This document shows, piece after piece, positions 32,500 to 44,112 of a DNA stretch of 64,000 nt (its first letter is position 1; each line of letters starts with the position of its first letter). Source of the DNA: Aralia elata (Eukaryota > Streptophyta > Magnoliopsida > Apiales > Araliaceae); assembly GCA_034770075.1 (NCBI GenBank), contig CM068379.1, forward strand, positions 19,901,506 to 19,965,505, given 5' to 3'. The translations under genes and the position numbers were made by a program. Under the pieces are notes generated by a model that saw only the letters and a program-made list of their open reading frames with translations, was not told the origin of the DNA and did not search any database.

Positions 32500-33916
32500 A
32501 ATTGTGTATATATAGATAGATATATAGATTTAGAAAGAGAAAATTGGGAAGATGCGGCGTCGTTAGCGAAAAGGGAGGGGATGAGTAAAGGGAAGGGGAG
32601 TTTGTTACTCAAAACTTTGTTGTTGGTGCGTCGGTGACGTTATGCGTTTGCTTTTTCAGGCGGGAACTAAAACGGAAAAGGATTAACTTCACTTATTCGT
32701 CCTTGGACTTTGGATAATTTCGGATTGCACCTATATAAAATTCTAAAATAACAAGTGAACCCTCACAATGAAACTTTTCTTTCTTTCTTTCTTTCTTTTT
32801 TTTTTTTCTTTTTTTCTTTATTTCTTTTTGTACATCTAAGAAATAGGGTTTTATTGTTTTCAGGGTTTTAGCTTTCATTTTATATTCTACTACCAACTTA
32901 CCTAACCTCTTTTTATCACAATAAAACTCGAAATAATAACATGATAATAAATTTTAAGAATGATGATATTATGTTATTACGATACAGGTATTTATCAAAA
33001 TTTAATAATGTAATTCATGTTCATATTTTTTGATAATATGAAATTATACTATAATCACTAAATGCAGATAATCCATTCTCCGTCTTTATTTTTATTGCAT
33101 TTTATCTCATCATATTACATTCTGTTCTGCGAGATTTTAAAATTATCGTCAATGCCTCGCAACTACTCACAAGTCATGAATAACAAGTGAACTCAAATAT
33201 ATACCGATAAGAATTGAATCCTAAATGTTAAGCACAGTCTTGAACTATTGGGCCACTGGTTTGGATTTGTATGTTCATATGTGATTATATTTGAGAATTG
33301 TGTAGCATATAATAATGATATTTCTCAAGTAAAATGTCACTTAAAAGGAATTATTACTTTTTTTCATACGCATAGGTTACAAATATTTATAATACGAATG
33401 TTACGAACTTCCGGTTACAACATGGTTGAAGGAATCAAATAAAAGAAACATCTCTTGAATTTAATGAACCTAAATTGTATTCACATTAAACTGAAGTGAC
33501 TTGAACTAAAATAACCAAATAAGCATTTTTTTATATAATAAAATTATTTTGAGTTCAACTATGTATTACGATAAATTTATGTCAAATACATGAGATTGAA
33601 TAAAATTATAAGAGAGTCTATTACACATCTCTGCAAAACGATTATCACTAATCTTTATCCACGTAATTTGTAAATTGATGTTAACATTCACAATATACAT
33701 TATTTTCGAATTATTTTTATTGTCATATAATACTCCATCTGTCCTATTCTACATTACTACTAAACATTCTAATCCCATTTACACGCTTATTAAAATACTT
33801 TTAGTCTAAAAATGATACTCTCTAGATTCCCTAATTAGTTTCACATATTTTCTTACATTCTCGCCTTACAATACCCTTTTAAAATTCTAGATCTCCTAAT
33901 TAGTTTATACATATAA
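32500..33916. other. Upstream spacer of the carboxypeptidase gene
   Basis: It contains a CTTT/T tract at 32775-32830 and no gene. From about 33731, ATACTCCATCTGTCC-like sequence hints at a decayed Stowaway end. Confidence 0.4.
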
Positions 33917-34122
33917 TTGACGTGTTTTAACCCTAAAACTCAATGATTTAATATCACATAGTAAGGTTTCTTTGTTTCAAACGCACAAAAACATAATCTC
34001 ATTTGCTAGAAATTTGATGATTAAAATTTTGAACCAATCTGATGGTGGGGTTAGTGCGATGATGGTATTCTTAGCTCAGTAGTTGAAGGCATTGCAAATC
34101 AAGATATTTGAAAAGTAATTAT
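33917..34122 (+). repeat. 205-bp dispersed direct repeat, copy 1 (tRNA-like A box)
   Basis: It begins TTGACGTGTTTTAA and matches 35671-35874 throughout. Near its end is TTAGCTCAGTAGTTGAAGGC, which resembles a tRNA D-arm/polymerase III A box. It may be a SINE. Confidence 0.55.
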
Positions 34123-34948
34123 GCGACATATTCATCGTGAAAATATTAAATTTTATTTGTGAAAATATTAACTTTTTTTTTTATAATATAAAATTATTTT
34201 TAATATGTTGCCAGCATAATACTCTCTCTATTCTAATCCCATTTACACGTTTATTAAAAATATTTTTATTCTCAAATTATTCTTTTTATGCTTTTTATTA
34301 GTCATTAATTTTAGTAATGATTCTATCTCCTAATTAATTTCACACATTTTCTTACATTCTCTTCTCTTATAACGCACACTTTTAAATTATTTATGACGGT
34401 TGATATTGTCATAGTAAAAATTATTTTGTCATAACAATAAGTGTCTTCTAAAGTTTTCTTAAGTGTTGCTAAAACAATTATAAAAATATTGTTAAATATA
34501 TATTTGCTCTAACATCATAATTTTTGTTCTGTCAATATCAACAACCTTATTTATCTTTCCGCTTTCTCTCTCTTTCTTTCTCGCTCCTATTTATTTTTCA
34601 TTTTTCTGCATTATCATTTCACTACTATCTTTATTTGTTTGATATTTTCAATGAAAAGTAGGCCAAGATAATTCATTTGTAGTATCAAAACAAATGTGAC
34701 AAATTTATTACAAAAGAGAAGTAAAATATTTGTTCGGGAACAAAACTAAAATAAAAAGTAAGATATATATAGTTATCGTGTTAAAAATAAATAAATATAT
34801 CACCTATTAATCATATGTTATTCTCATAAGTAAATATATTGGCTTCACGTATATATGTGTGGAGTAGCCTATCAACAAAATCATCTTTTGCACTAGTAAA
34901 TAAATCAGCTAAATATTTTGTGATATAATATTTGACAATACTTTTTTT

Positions 34949-34950
<2 letters not shown>
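34123..34950. other. AT-rich spacer
   Basis: No gene. CATTTACACGTTTATTAAAA at about 34240 repeats a phrase from 33778, suggesting decayed MITE sequence. Confidence 0.35.

Positions 34951-35004
<54 letters not shown>
34951..35004 (+). repeat. Poly-G run (54 G)
   Basis: Nine T and then 54 consecutive G. An open frame reading polyproline on the other strand is only a consequence of this run. Confidence 0.9.
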
Positions 35005-35005
<1 letters not shown>

Positions 35006-35670
35006 AGAGGATGAAAAAATAGAAGAAAGAGGCATTCATTTTCCTAAGAAAAGAAATATGCTTTTCCTCCTAATATTTGGTTGAAAAGGATAAAAATAGA
35101 AAAGAAGATATGAGAATTCCACTTTGCATTAAGTTTTAAAATTTCTACAGTTATATCTGTTCTCTGCAAAAAGTAGGGGGAAAGGAGATGTGCTTTTGCA
35201 ACGAAAGAGGATACCATACTTGATGTTATTCATGAAAAACATCACAGAGGATGTCATCAGCTGCTCCCAAACAAAATATTAAGTGGAAAGTGTTCACCAT
35301 TATGCCACTTTAAATGTTTTTCACCAAGTTCACTAATAGATGTATTAGTTCATTACATCTGCAATAAGTCATACAAAATAGTAATAATTATTATTGATGA
35401 CATTTTGACTTATAAATTTATTTTATTCTTTATTTATCAAATAAATAAATATCAGACAAATATCAAATAAATAAATATGTAACTATCAGACAAATATCAA
35501 ATAAATAAATATGTCATAATAACCTATATATTATCATTATATTTTTTATTGTATTATATTAAATTTCTATTAGGCGAATCAAACACTAAGTATAATTATA
35601 GTTTGATTATGAAAAGTTTTTTGTCAATCATATTTGTTGTTCATCAAAACAATGAAGTCTATAAAGATAA
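35005..35670. other. AT-rich spacer
   Basis: No gene. Short duplicated phrases (ATATCAAATAAATAAATATGT) occur at 35455-35515. Confidence 0.35.
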
Positions 35671-35874
35671 TTGACGTGTTTTAATCTTAAAACTCAAATG
35701 ATTTAATATCACACAGTAAGGTTTCTTTGTTTCAAATACATAAGAACAGAATCTCATTTGCTAGAAATTTGACAAAAATTTTGAACCAATCTAGTGGTGG
35801 GGCTAGTGCGATTATGATGTACTTAGCTCAGTAGGTGAAGGCATTGAAAATTAAGATATTCGAAAGGTAATTAT
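35671..35874 (+). repeat. 205-bp dispersed direct repeat, copy 2 (tRNA-like A box)
   Basis: Copy of 33917-34122. Here the tRNA-like phrase is complete: TTAGCTCAGTAGGTGAAGGC (perfect A-box core TAGCTCAGTAGG). A weak B-box candidate, ATATTCGAAAG, follows. Confidence 0.55.
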
Positions 35875-37366
35875 ACATCGTTACAGTACAGTTGAGGATA
35901 ATGATGCATAATTTGCGATAATTATTTGAAAAAACTTGAGCGTAAAATTCCAAGTAACTTGTACTTAAGCATCAAAGATGAGGATGATAATCATAGGCTT
36001 TTAGACGGGAAAAGAGTCGTACTATCCTTTTTTTTTTTTCCACAAAAATTCTAACTTTCATTTTAGATCCGGGAGGACTGTCCTAATTTTTTGAAGAGAA
36101 CCTCTCTTAAATCTCTCTTCTTGTGCTCTTTTAATTTAATTCTTTCTTATTATGAAGTTTAATTTTTCTTTTTGTGAGATTTAAAAATATGACTGATTTC
36201 TTTCTCTTTTATGATAATATTTCATTTTCATCTCTTGTGAGACTTTACTTATCCAATCAGGAGTATTTTTTTTTCATTCGTGAGAATTTTTTCGGTACGT
36301 GAATTGTTGAAGATAGATTGTTCATATTTGAGTGTGACGTTATCTTGACAGGCTGTTCTTCCTTTGCTCGTATTGAAAAACTGCTCTGATATGTGTATTT
36401 TGTTATTACTTTTGGAATATAACTATTTTTCAGGAGTTTATGTGGTATCCATTAGTTGTTGCTACGATTGACATTTTTTCTGATTATTTGCTATTTTGTT
36501 TGAAATGATTATCTTTTTTAATTTTTTGTATTGTAATCTTTTATCTTTTGTAACCGTTTACAGTTTTAATATATTTCAGTCAATTTGACTCTTTGATTAA
36601 AAAAAAAACATACATGAGGATGATAATCGAATTGGAAACACTATGTGGGTTTATAGGTCAGTACTAGCGTATAAAAAACCTTGGGTTATATCGACGCTTT
36701 CGGCACTTCGACACCCTGTAAGCTTATATTAAAAATCAAAATTTCTGGCCTGGATACATCAAATAGATATATTATCCTTTGACTCGAATATATGGTCCTC
36801 TCCATCATACTTTACATTTTTTTCTCAATATTTTAAAAAGCAATTATATTATCCATTATTAAAATAAAATATATTATGAAATTGACAAGTCCAATTTGCA
36901 TCCCTGAAAAATCAATCTGCACGCTAAAGGAGAAATTGCACCATCTACATCATTTTTTACCTTATTACTTTTATTTCTTTTATTATTTTAAATAGTCATG
37001 TAAGATAAAAAAAAAAAAAAAAAAGGGACGATTTTTAATTGACAGAATGTTCTGGTTTCATTTTTAATTAGTTCAATTGGATAATATAAAAATTAAAAAT
37101 TGCTTGGGCTATTGAACAAAATGAGTCAACTTCAATTGCCTAAACCATAATTTTTCCATAGTTTATTGTAACATTACAGAGTAAAGCTTGTAAATTTAAT
37201 AGTGGAAAACAATATTAATTAACTTTTTTTTTTGTCTAATTGTATTTGCAATTCATAAGTTAGTTGAAATTTTACATTGAAGAAATAACAAAGAGTGAAA
37301 ATTAATATTTATGAATGAAACCAAGATCTAATTAATAACTTTTAACTTTTGAGTCCATTTAAATTT
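35875..37366. other. AT-rich spacer without recognisable gene
   Basis: Stops in all frames, T- and A-runs (36030-36041, 36997-37024), no motif recognised. Confidence 0.4.
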
Positions 37367-37466
37367 CAAACATTTAAATTAATGCTTATTTATATAAGAC
37401 AATATTGAGTTTATGTCAAACATTTAAATTAATGCTTATTTATATAAGACAATATTGAGTTTATGT
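37367..37466. repeat. 50-bp unit, two tandem copies
   Basis: Two identical units of 50 bases starting CAAACATTTAAATTAATGCT and ending TTGAGTTTATGT. Confidence 0.85.
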
Positions 37467-37929
37467 GAAACTACGTAGGATAAGTTTCATGTACACTAAT
37501 TTAAAACCCTTTCCATCTTATTGATATTAATTTAATTTTAAAATGAGAGATACATTTTGATTTTTTTAAAAGTTAATTTGTGATATTTAAAATCGATACA
37601 GAATTACAAATTTACAGTATTTTAGTGCATAAAATAATAACTAGTGTAAATTAATTAAAATGTTACCAATGAATATATTTATACCTTTCAAAACTCAAAT
37701 AAATCCATATTATTTTTTATTTTTTAACATCTCATAAATTAAGTCCAAATAATTAAAGTATGTCTTTAACTATAGAAAGTAAAGGGTTTATTTCTCCACC
37801 ATGATATTGATTGTCGTCTCTCTTCCCCTCTTTCTTTCCCTTTATATATACCACAAGAATATCTCTAGAGCATCATCAACAGACATATTCACGCACAAAC
37901 TCACACTTTTATTGCACATGGAATGGGAA

Positions 37930-38203
37930 GACAAGTTGAGGGGAAAAAACAGATGATATCAATAAAGGGAAAAGGATAAATATTATCTATCTATATTTTC
38001 CATCGATCTATCTATCTATCTCTCTAACTATATTTATATTTAGGGAATTTCCATGCGCAAGACAAGTTGAGGGGAAAAAAAAGATGATATCAATAAAGGG
38101 AAAAGGATAAATATTATCTATCTATATTTTCCATCGATCTATCTATCTATCTATCTATTTATCTATCTCTCTATCTCTCTATCTATATTTATATTTAGGG
38201 AAT
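37930..38203. repeat. 131-bp tandem duplication with (TATC)n
   Basis: Copies start GACAAGTTGAGGGGAAAAAA at 37930 and 38061. Each carries a TATC tetranucleotide tract and ends TTTATATTTAGGGAATT. The tract lengths differ. Confidence 0.8.
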
Positions 38204-38734
38204 TAATATTTTTACAAATAAAATTTGATATTTTCATAAACTTTCTCTTACGTGCATGGGTGTGAGACCTATTTACTATACATATAAGAGAGATCTTGTG
38301 AAATTATCATTTTTACTTATGAAAATATCAATTCCCTATATTTATCTATATCTATCTATATTATAAAGTCTCTATGAGATTTCTTCCACAAGTTTGGTAA
38401 TTTTGTCACTTTTTTTTTACTCTTTTACCCTTACAATTTTAGATATATTATTATTTTATTTTATTTTTTTTATTAATTTTTTATATCTTTCTATTTACTC
38501 CTCTAATCGAAAGACGGATATTCTTCGCATCTCGAAATCAAATTCCGTCGGGAAATTGAGCTTTCTTGCCATAAGCTGATTTCGGGATTGGCTTTATAAA
38601 ATTCTTATTTTACTCCATATAATTCGCAATACGTGTGCGGCGACCACTATTGATTAATTAAGTTTTACTTATAAACACGTGTACAAAAAGAGTAATAGTC
38701 TATTTTAAAGTAACATTTTAATTTGCAAAAATAT

Positions 38735-39000
38735 ACTACTTCCGTTTCAAAATATAAGATTAATATTGATTTTTAAAAAGTCAATTTCAAATATTTCAAA
38801 CTCAAAAGTAACATGAATTCATTTAGTTTATGTTAATATAATTATGAATATTATAAATTACCTAAAAAATATTACTAGTTATAAGATTAATTATTTTAAA
38901 AATATAAATAAATTGTGTCAATTTTATATGTGCAATGTAATAAATTGACTTTTAAAAATTTAATAGTGATCTTAAAATTCAGAATAGAGGAAATATTATT
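38735..39000. mobile_element. Degenerate Stowaway-like MITE
   Basis: Bounded by TACTACTTCCGTTTCAAAATATAAG and a partial inverted counterpart (CTTAAAATTCAGAATAGAGGAAATA). Internal symmetry is AT-rich and there is no coding sequence. Confidence 0.4.
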
Positions 39001-39978
39001 ATATGTTATAGAATTTTCAAGTATGAATCAAACAACATTTATAAAGTAATAACACAAAACTAATACATGCTATACAATTTTCAAGTATGAACAAAAATAC
39101 ATATTATAGTAACATATTATCATTACATTACAAAGCTCAATTATGCCTCTAAAATTAATTAGTTATCCAAATCGGCCCTTAGAATTTTTATATAATGTTA
39201 TACATGTGGTCACTAAGCTAGCTAGAGCCCGTGTGGGAGAGTTTTTAAGTTGACTAAAAGCATTTTTAAATTAAATATAAGTGTTTTAGTGTTTGATAAT
39301 TTTCTTATACATTCAACAGTGTGGATGATAATAACATGAAAATAAAAAATTAGAGAAACTGCCTATTCCTAGGAAATAATAATTTGAGACCCTCTTATTT
39401 GAGATCAAGAAAATTACTCTCTTCGTCCTCAAATAGATGACTAAAAGTACAATTTATGTTTTTTTTTGTGTTCTTAAAATGATGAATTAAGATACATGAA
39501 ATGAAGGGTAAATATGTTATTAAGTGGGGTCTATTAGTGTATAAGAATAAAAATACTCATCATTTTATATAATTATGTAAGCCACTAAGGATATATTTGG
39601 ATTTTTTTTTTTACTCTCTATCTTATTTTTTTTTTCTTAATATGTGTCAAAAATGTATTCTGGTCATCCTGTTGAGGATGGAGAAAGCAGTAAATATGTG
39701 CTATTAAAGCTACAATGAAGTTTCAATATATAGAGAAAGGGGTTTACTTGACAGTATTACATGAAAATGACATACCCTCTTATTTTTTTGTAGTTTTATT
39801 ATCTGTGCAATTGGATTTTTATTTTACTTTTTTAATAAAATATGCTTAAAAATGTCGTTTTGGATTTTTTATTTTATTTTATTGATAAAAAATGTTTAAA
39901 AATATCATTTTGAAGTGAGTTATAGCCAAGCATGATAAGGCATACGACTTAAATTCTCTCTTTACTTGAAAAAGAGTA
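39001..39978. other. AT-rich spacer
   Basis: No gene. Small direct repeats such as TTGGATTTTTNATTTTA at about 39811 and 39861. Confidence 0.35.
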
Positions 39979-40235
39979 CTCCCTCCGTCCCAAATTAATT
40001 ACTCAATTTTAACTATTTTAAGTTAAATTGACTCTTTTAGAACTAATCTTTTTATTATTTTTGTTAAAATATAGGTGAAGAGATTATAACCAAAAGAAAG
40101 TATATACAATTTATTACTAATTTCAATTTTTATAATTTTAGAAATATATTTATATATGCTTAATTATTAATTTTAAAAATAGTCAATTTGACTTAAAAAA
40201 GTCCTAAAAAAATAATTAATTTGGGACGGAGGGAG
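39979..40235. mobile_element. Stowaway MITE (257 bp)
   Basis: The ends CTCCCTCCGTCCCAAATTAA and its complement GGGACGGAGGGAG are the hallmark of Stowaway elements (Tc1/mariner superfamily). TA flanks both ends (39977-39978 and 40236-40237). It is non-coding and mobilised in trans by mariner transposases. Confidence 0.9.
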
Positions 40236-40723
40236 TATTATTTATATATCACTAAATTGGTGAAATATGGTATACAGGAGAAGGAATAAAAAAAAACAGG
40301 AAAAAGTACTAGAAAGTATGCATCCATATCCTTCATTGGAAGTCAAAACTCTTGGCAAGGTGAGCATTTATCCAAGTTGTAAATTCAAATTGCAAGATTA
40401 AAAGCCTAGGTTGAAGAGCATTTTCAACGTTGAGATTCTTTGAGGGCAGTCATACATTGTTGAGAGTATACATCAGGTCCTTCCTCCCTACTGTTGATAA
40501 GAATATATTCCATGCAGCTAAAGACAGAACATATGAGAATGTCGTCAATTCAATATGTTCGGTTGCCAACGTTAATAGTATTTGTGCATTTGGCCACTGC
40601 ATCATTTTTAGTGTGGTGCATTTAAGCTCCAAATACCGTGTTCAATTAGTTAAATAACCCGCATTTAAAATAAATTACTTGTAAACGAAAATTCTCAAGG
40701 TTGTTTGAAACTCTGAACCAACT

Positions 40724-41139
40724 AAGGGTCTGCTCAGCAAATACATATAAATTGGTTGATCAACTTATAAGTAGTTTTTTAAGCTTTCAGTATTCAAATA
40801 TGACTTTTTAACTTTTAATTTGACTTATAAATAGTGTTTGAGAAGTAATAATTTCTTACCTATCAAAAAATGACTTACAAGTCATTTTAAAATAAATAGG
40901 TTTGATGAAATTAAAAGACTTTTTTGCCCTCATTTTAGTAATTTTTATAACTTGTTTCAATTTATACGTCATTTTAGCCAAACACCTTCATAGTTTGTTT
41001 TAACTTAATTTCTAACTTATAAGTCAAAATGGTGCCAAACACTTTTATTTATAAGTCACAACTTAAATTAATGCTTTTAAGTCATTTTAAATTTTAACTT
41101 ATAAGTCGTTTTAAAATAAGTCATTGCCGAACATACCCT
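40724..41139. mobile_element. hAT-like MITE (416 bp)
   Basis: The left end AGGGTCTGCTCAGCAA and the complement of the right end AGGGTATGTTCGGCAA are similar. The inside is full of ACTTATAAGTC-type short inverted phrases common in plant hAT MITEs. An 8-bp target duplication is not clear. Confidence 0.6.
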
Positions 41140-41266
41140 CTTTCATAAGCTGGTAGACAATCGAATAAGCACTTAGCTGATCACTGGACAGTGGCTATAA
41201 ATATAGCTGATCACTGGAAGAATGATATACTGAGGATGTACAAATTGAGTAGGGATTAGGGAGAGA

Positions 41267-41440
41267 GGTCTTACATGAAGTGAAGAGCCATGTTTGGTAA
41301 GCCAGGGATGACTTGCCTGCCATCTTCCAATTAAGGGTTCTAGTTATTATACAAGTTATTAAGGCTCTGTTTGGTTTAAAGGCAGGCAGGCAAGCATTTT
41401 TGGCTTTGCTTCACTGGCTCTTCTTTCTCATGCAAGACCT
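41267..41440 (+). ncRNA. MIR169: MIR169 precursor hairpin B1
   Basis: The 5' arm at 41299-41319 reads AAGCCAGGGATGACTTGCCT followed by G, differing from common miR169 at positions 1 and 7. The 3' arm (from 41381, GGCAGGCAGGCAAGCATTTT, then TGGCTT) pairs, and the outer stem GGTCTTACATGAAG with CATGCAAGACC extends the hairpin to about 174 bases. It is the counterpart of A1, but its mature-like arm stayed closer to the family consensus. By family it would repress NF-YA genes. Confidence 0.8.
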
Positions 41441-41494
41441 TGTCTTCCCATGGTTAGTTTGATAAGGAGATTGTTTGAACAAAATACGAAGAGA

Positions 41495-41577
41495 TGCCTA
41501 ACATGAAGATAAGGGTCTGTTTGGAAGCCAAGGATGATTTGCCTCCTTTCAAATTATGAAGGGTCTCATTATAATTA

Positions 41578-41620
<43 letters not shown>

Positions 41621-41708
41621 AGTTAGTTAGTTAAGGACCCTAGCTAGATTGGTTTGTAGGCAAGTCATCCGAGGTTCCTTGACAGCCTCTTCCTACTCAT
41701 TCTAGGCA
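41495..41708 (+). ncRNA. MIR169: MIR169 precursor hairpin B2
   Basis: The 5' arm at 41525-41545 reads AAGCCAAGGATGATTTGCCT then C, like A2 except for the first base. The 3' arm at 41659-41679 (GGCAAGTCATCCGAGGTTCC) pairs with bulges. The loop holds (TA)n at 41582-41616. It lies 54 bases after hairpin B1, so a single primary transcript could carry both. Confidence 0.78.
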
Positions 41709-42154
41709 AATTTCTCTTCTTTGTTAACTAACATGTAAATGGAGATGTGCAAACATGTACGTGCAACCCTGCAACTTGTGCTCGTTCGCTGCTTGATATT
41801 TGAAGGGATAACTAATTTGGGATTCGAGATGATGGTAGAATGCAGTTTTATACATTGGTGTTCCTAATTATCATAATATTTTTTTAAAAAAATTTTGTGT
41901 GCACCAGGTAAAGAAAAACCAAGCACTACCTTTCATTTTATAGTCATCATATGCAATCTTCTTGAGCATAGATCATCTCATCTATTTGTTTACCTTTTCG
42001 AACAAGTAATTTTATTTTTAAATATATAAGTGGTTGTTATATATAAAAAAACAGATAAAGTCCACCTTTTCGAACAAGTCATCCTATTTCCAGTTGAGGT
42101 CTTAAGCATGAATGAAGCTCTTCTTGATGGATTTCGATTCCATGAAGACCTTCA

Positions 42155-42171
42155 CCCCCCCCCCCCCCCCC
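42155..42171 (+). repeat. Poly-C run (17 C)
   Basis: Seventeen consecutive C within otherwise low-copy sequence of the duplicated block. Confidence 0.9.
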
Positions 42172-42510
42172 ATTCCCACCCCACACACAAAACTTATAAC
42201 TTCCAAAACACCAGATTTTTATATTTATTTTTATGTTTGTATCATCTTAATTACTAACTAAAAGCATGATGAAATACAGCCTAGGGGCTTAGCTGAGTAA
42301 ATAAGTGATGAAATTTGGAACTTACAAAAGTAAATGTTTAAACAAATCTCACGTACATATAACTACTAGAAAAGCAGACAGTTGCGATCCGTCTCAAACA
42401 TGTCATCCCTTTCCTTGAACATTTAAAAATAACAAGATGCCTCTACATGTAGAAGTTTTATTTTATTCAAGAACTTTCATGATATCAGATTGAGAACTGT
42501 ATTCAATAAG

Positions 42511-42682
42511 TAGGGGCGGATCCATGATTCAAGCCCAGTAGGGGCAAATTTTGGTCTTAGAGTGGATTTGGCGGGAGTTCGGGGGCTGCCCCCGAGCCAA
42601 TTTTTTTAGATAATTTTATATTTTTCGGCCGGTTGCATATGTAAAATATGTATTTGGTTGCAATATTGTTAATAACATTATG

Positions 42683-42741
<59 letters not shown>

Positions 42742-43909
42742 CAAGTCAACAACCCCTTTGAGACCAATTATTTTATGCAACGTACATAGAATTCTATAAT
42801 ATACAATAAATAAATATTCATAACATTACCTAAAATAAAAAGAAATTTCAAAATAAATAAACATTTAGATAAAATTTAGAAACTTACTTCGATTACTTTC
42901 ATAGTTCAACTTGAATGATTTCCCAAACACTTACAATTTCAACCGTATGCACAAAGCCTCAAACCAAATTTTCTTTCTATATTCAAACAAAATCACGTAA
43001 CAACACATAAGAAACCCGAAAGCATACATTCAATTATCCAAATTAACCTTAAATTATTTCATTCCCAGTTCACTATATGTAAAAAACAATCATTCAGCCA
43101 CCTAAAAAAAAAATACAAAAAGAGATAAAAGATATTAAGACCCATTAAATAAATTTTACTGCAAACATAATCAACGCAAAGAAAAGGACTGTACCTTGGT
43201 TAAATAGAATGTGTCCTGAATAGCAGACCATGAATTCAATTTTTAACCCCAACCCACGACACATTTAAATAAATATAAACTTTAAACTATCAAGCAAAAA
43301 AACTCCTAATTAGTAACCTATTAAGTCCAAAATATAACAAATACATCAAATAAATTGAATTGGGTTTAACCCCAAGTCCCCAAACAACAACAAATTCAAA
43401 CATACTACTAATTTTAAATTATGAAACAAAAAAAAAATCCCTAATTTAACAAACTACTAATTTTAAATTATGAAACAAAAAAAGCCCTAATTTAATTACC
43501 TTTTAAGTTTGATTTCCTTGCCAAGAGGTGTGGCGCACTGGTGCGTAATGGAAATGTAGTAGAAAAGACAACAAGGAAGTGGGCGGAGGCGGAGGAGAAA
43601 CAACTAGAAGAAGTGAGGCACTAAGGTAGTATGAGTATGAAAAGCAAAAGGATAAGCTGTTGTAGAATGGAAAGAGAAGAGGCGAAAAAGAATGAAAAGT
43701 GAGAAAATGTACTGCATAGTTAGACTTCAGTAATAAAGAATTGATTTATAAATTTTATTTTGGTCCCTCTAAGTTTAAGTCTTTCATTAATCTGCCCCCT
43801 TAAGTTTATGAACTTACAAATTTGACCCTACTTTTATACCTGTAAAAATAAAAATAAAAATTTAAGCATAGGCAGCCACCTATGTTGCCCCTTAACAGGT
43901 CCGCCCCTG
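42511..43909. mobile_element. Non-autonomous hAT-like element (1.4 kb)
   Basis: The ends TAGGGGCGGATC and (complement) CAGGGGCGGACC are short hAT-type inverted repeats. The flanking octamers TCAATAAG (42503-42510) and TCAGTAAG (43910-43917) are an 8-bp target duplication with one change. (TA)n lies at 42686-42741. No transposase is recognisable. It inserted just downstream of the last exon of the second carboxypeptidase copy. Confidence 0.82.
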
Positions 43910-43940
43910 TCAGTAAGTCAATGAAACCATACTTGTGATA

Positions 43941-44072
43941 TTAGACTGAGAAAACCAAGTTTTCAAGCTCAGCCGTGACTCTAGAAATCGAGCTCTCGGT
44001 CCACCTCTTCATCAATCTCTAGAGAAACCTTCGGTTGATCCATATAGGAACCATATGGCCAGCATTTTGGAC
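43941..44072 (-). pseudogene. Serine carboxypeptidase last-exon remnant
   Basis: Homologous to exon 9 of the intact gene (26191-26319). Reading minus from 44072, GTCCAAAATGCTGGCCATATGG gives VQNAGHMVP, then an insertion of two bases breaks the frame, and another single-base insertion follows. The AG acceptor and part of the preceding intron remain, up to 44112. The Copia LTR then cuts off the rest, and no other exons of this copy are in the window. Confidence 0.88.
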
Positions 44073-44112
44073 CTGTTTGTCATTGAACACACTCGAGTGG
44101 ATAAGATATAGC

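Larger units (their letters stand above)
37845..42000. repeat. Duplicated block, copy B (miR169 cluster and flanks)
   Basis: Counterpart of 2440-4440 in the same order and orientation, with its own insertions (two MITEs, simple repeats). It continues at 42250-44112 into a remnant of the carboxypeptidase gene. The ancestral unit was therefore miR169 pair followed closely by the 3' end of the carboxypeptidase gene. Confidence 0.75.

Noticed and set aside
34811..35035. Open frame with a long polyproline stretch on the minus strand
   Set aside because: The proline codons are only the complement of the 54-G run, and nothing around it supports a gene.
35831..35874. tRNA gene suggested by TTAGCTCAGTAGGTGAAGG
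   Set aside because: Only the D-arm-like A box is present. No acceptor stem, anticodon arm or proper T arm can be drawn.
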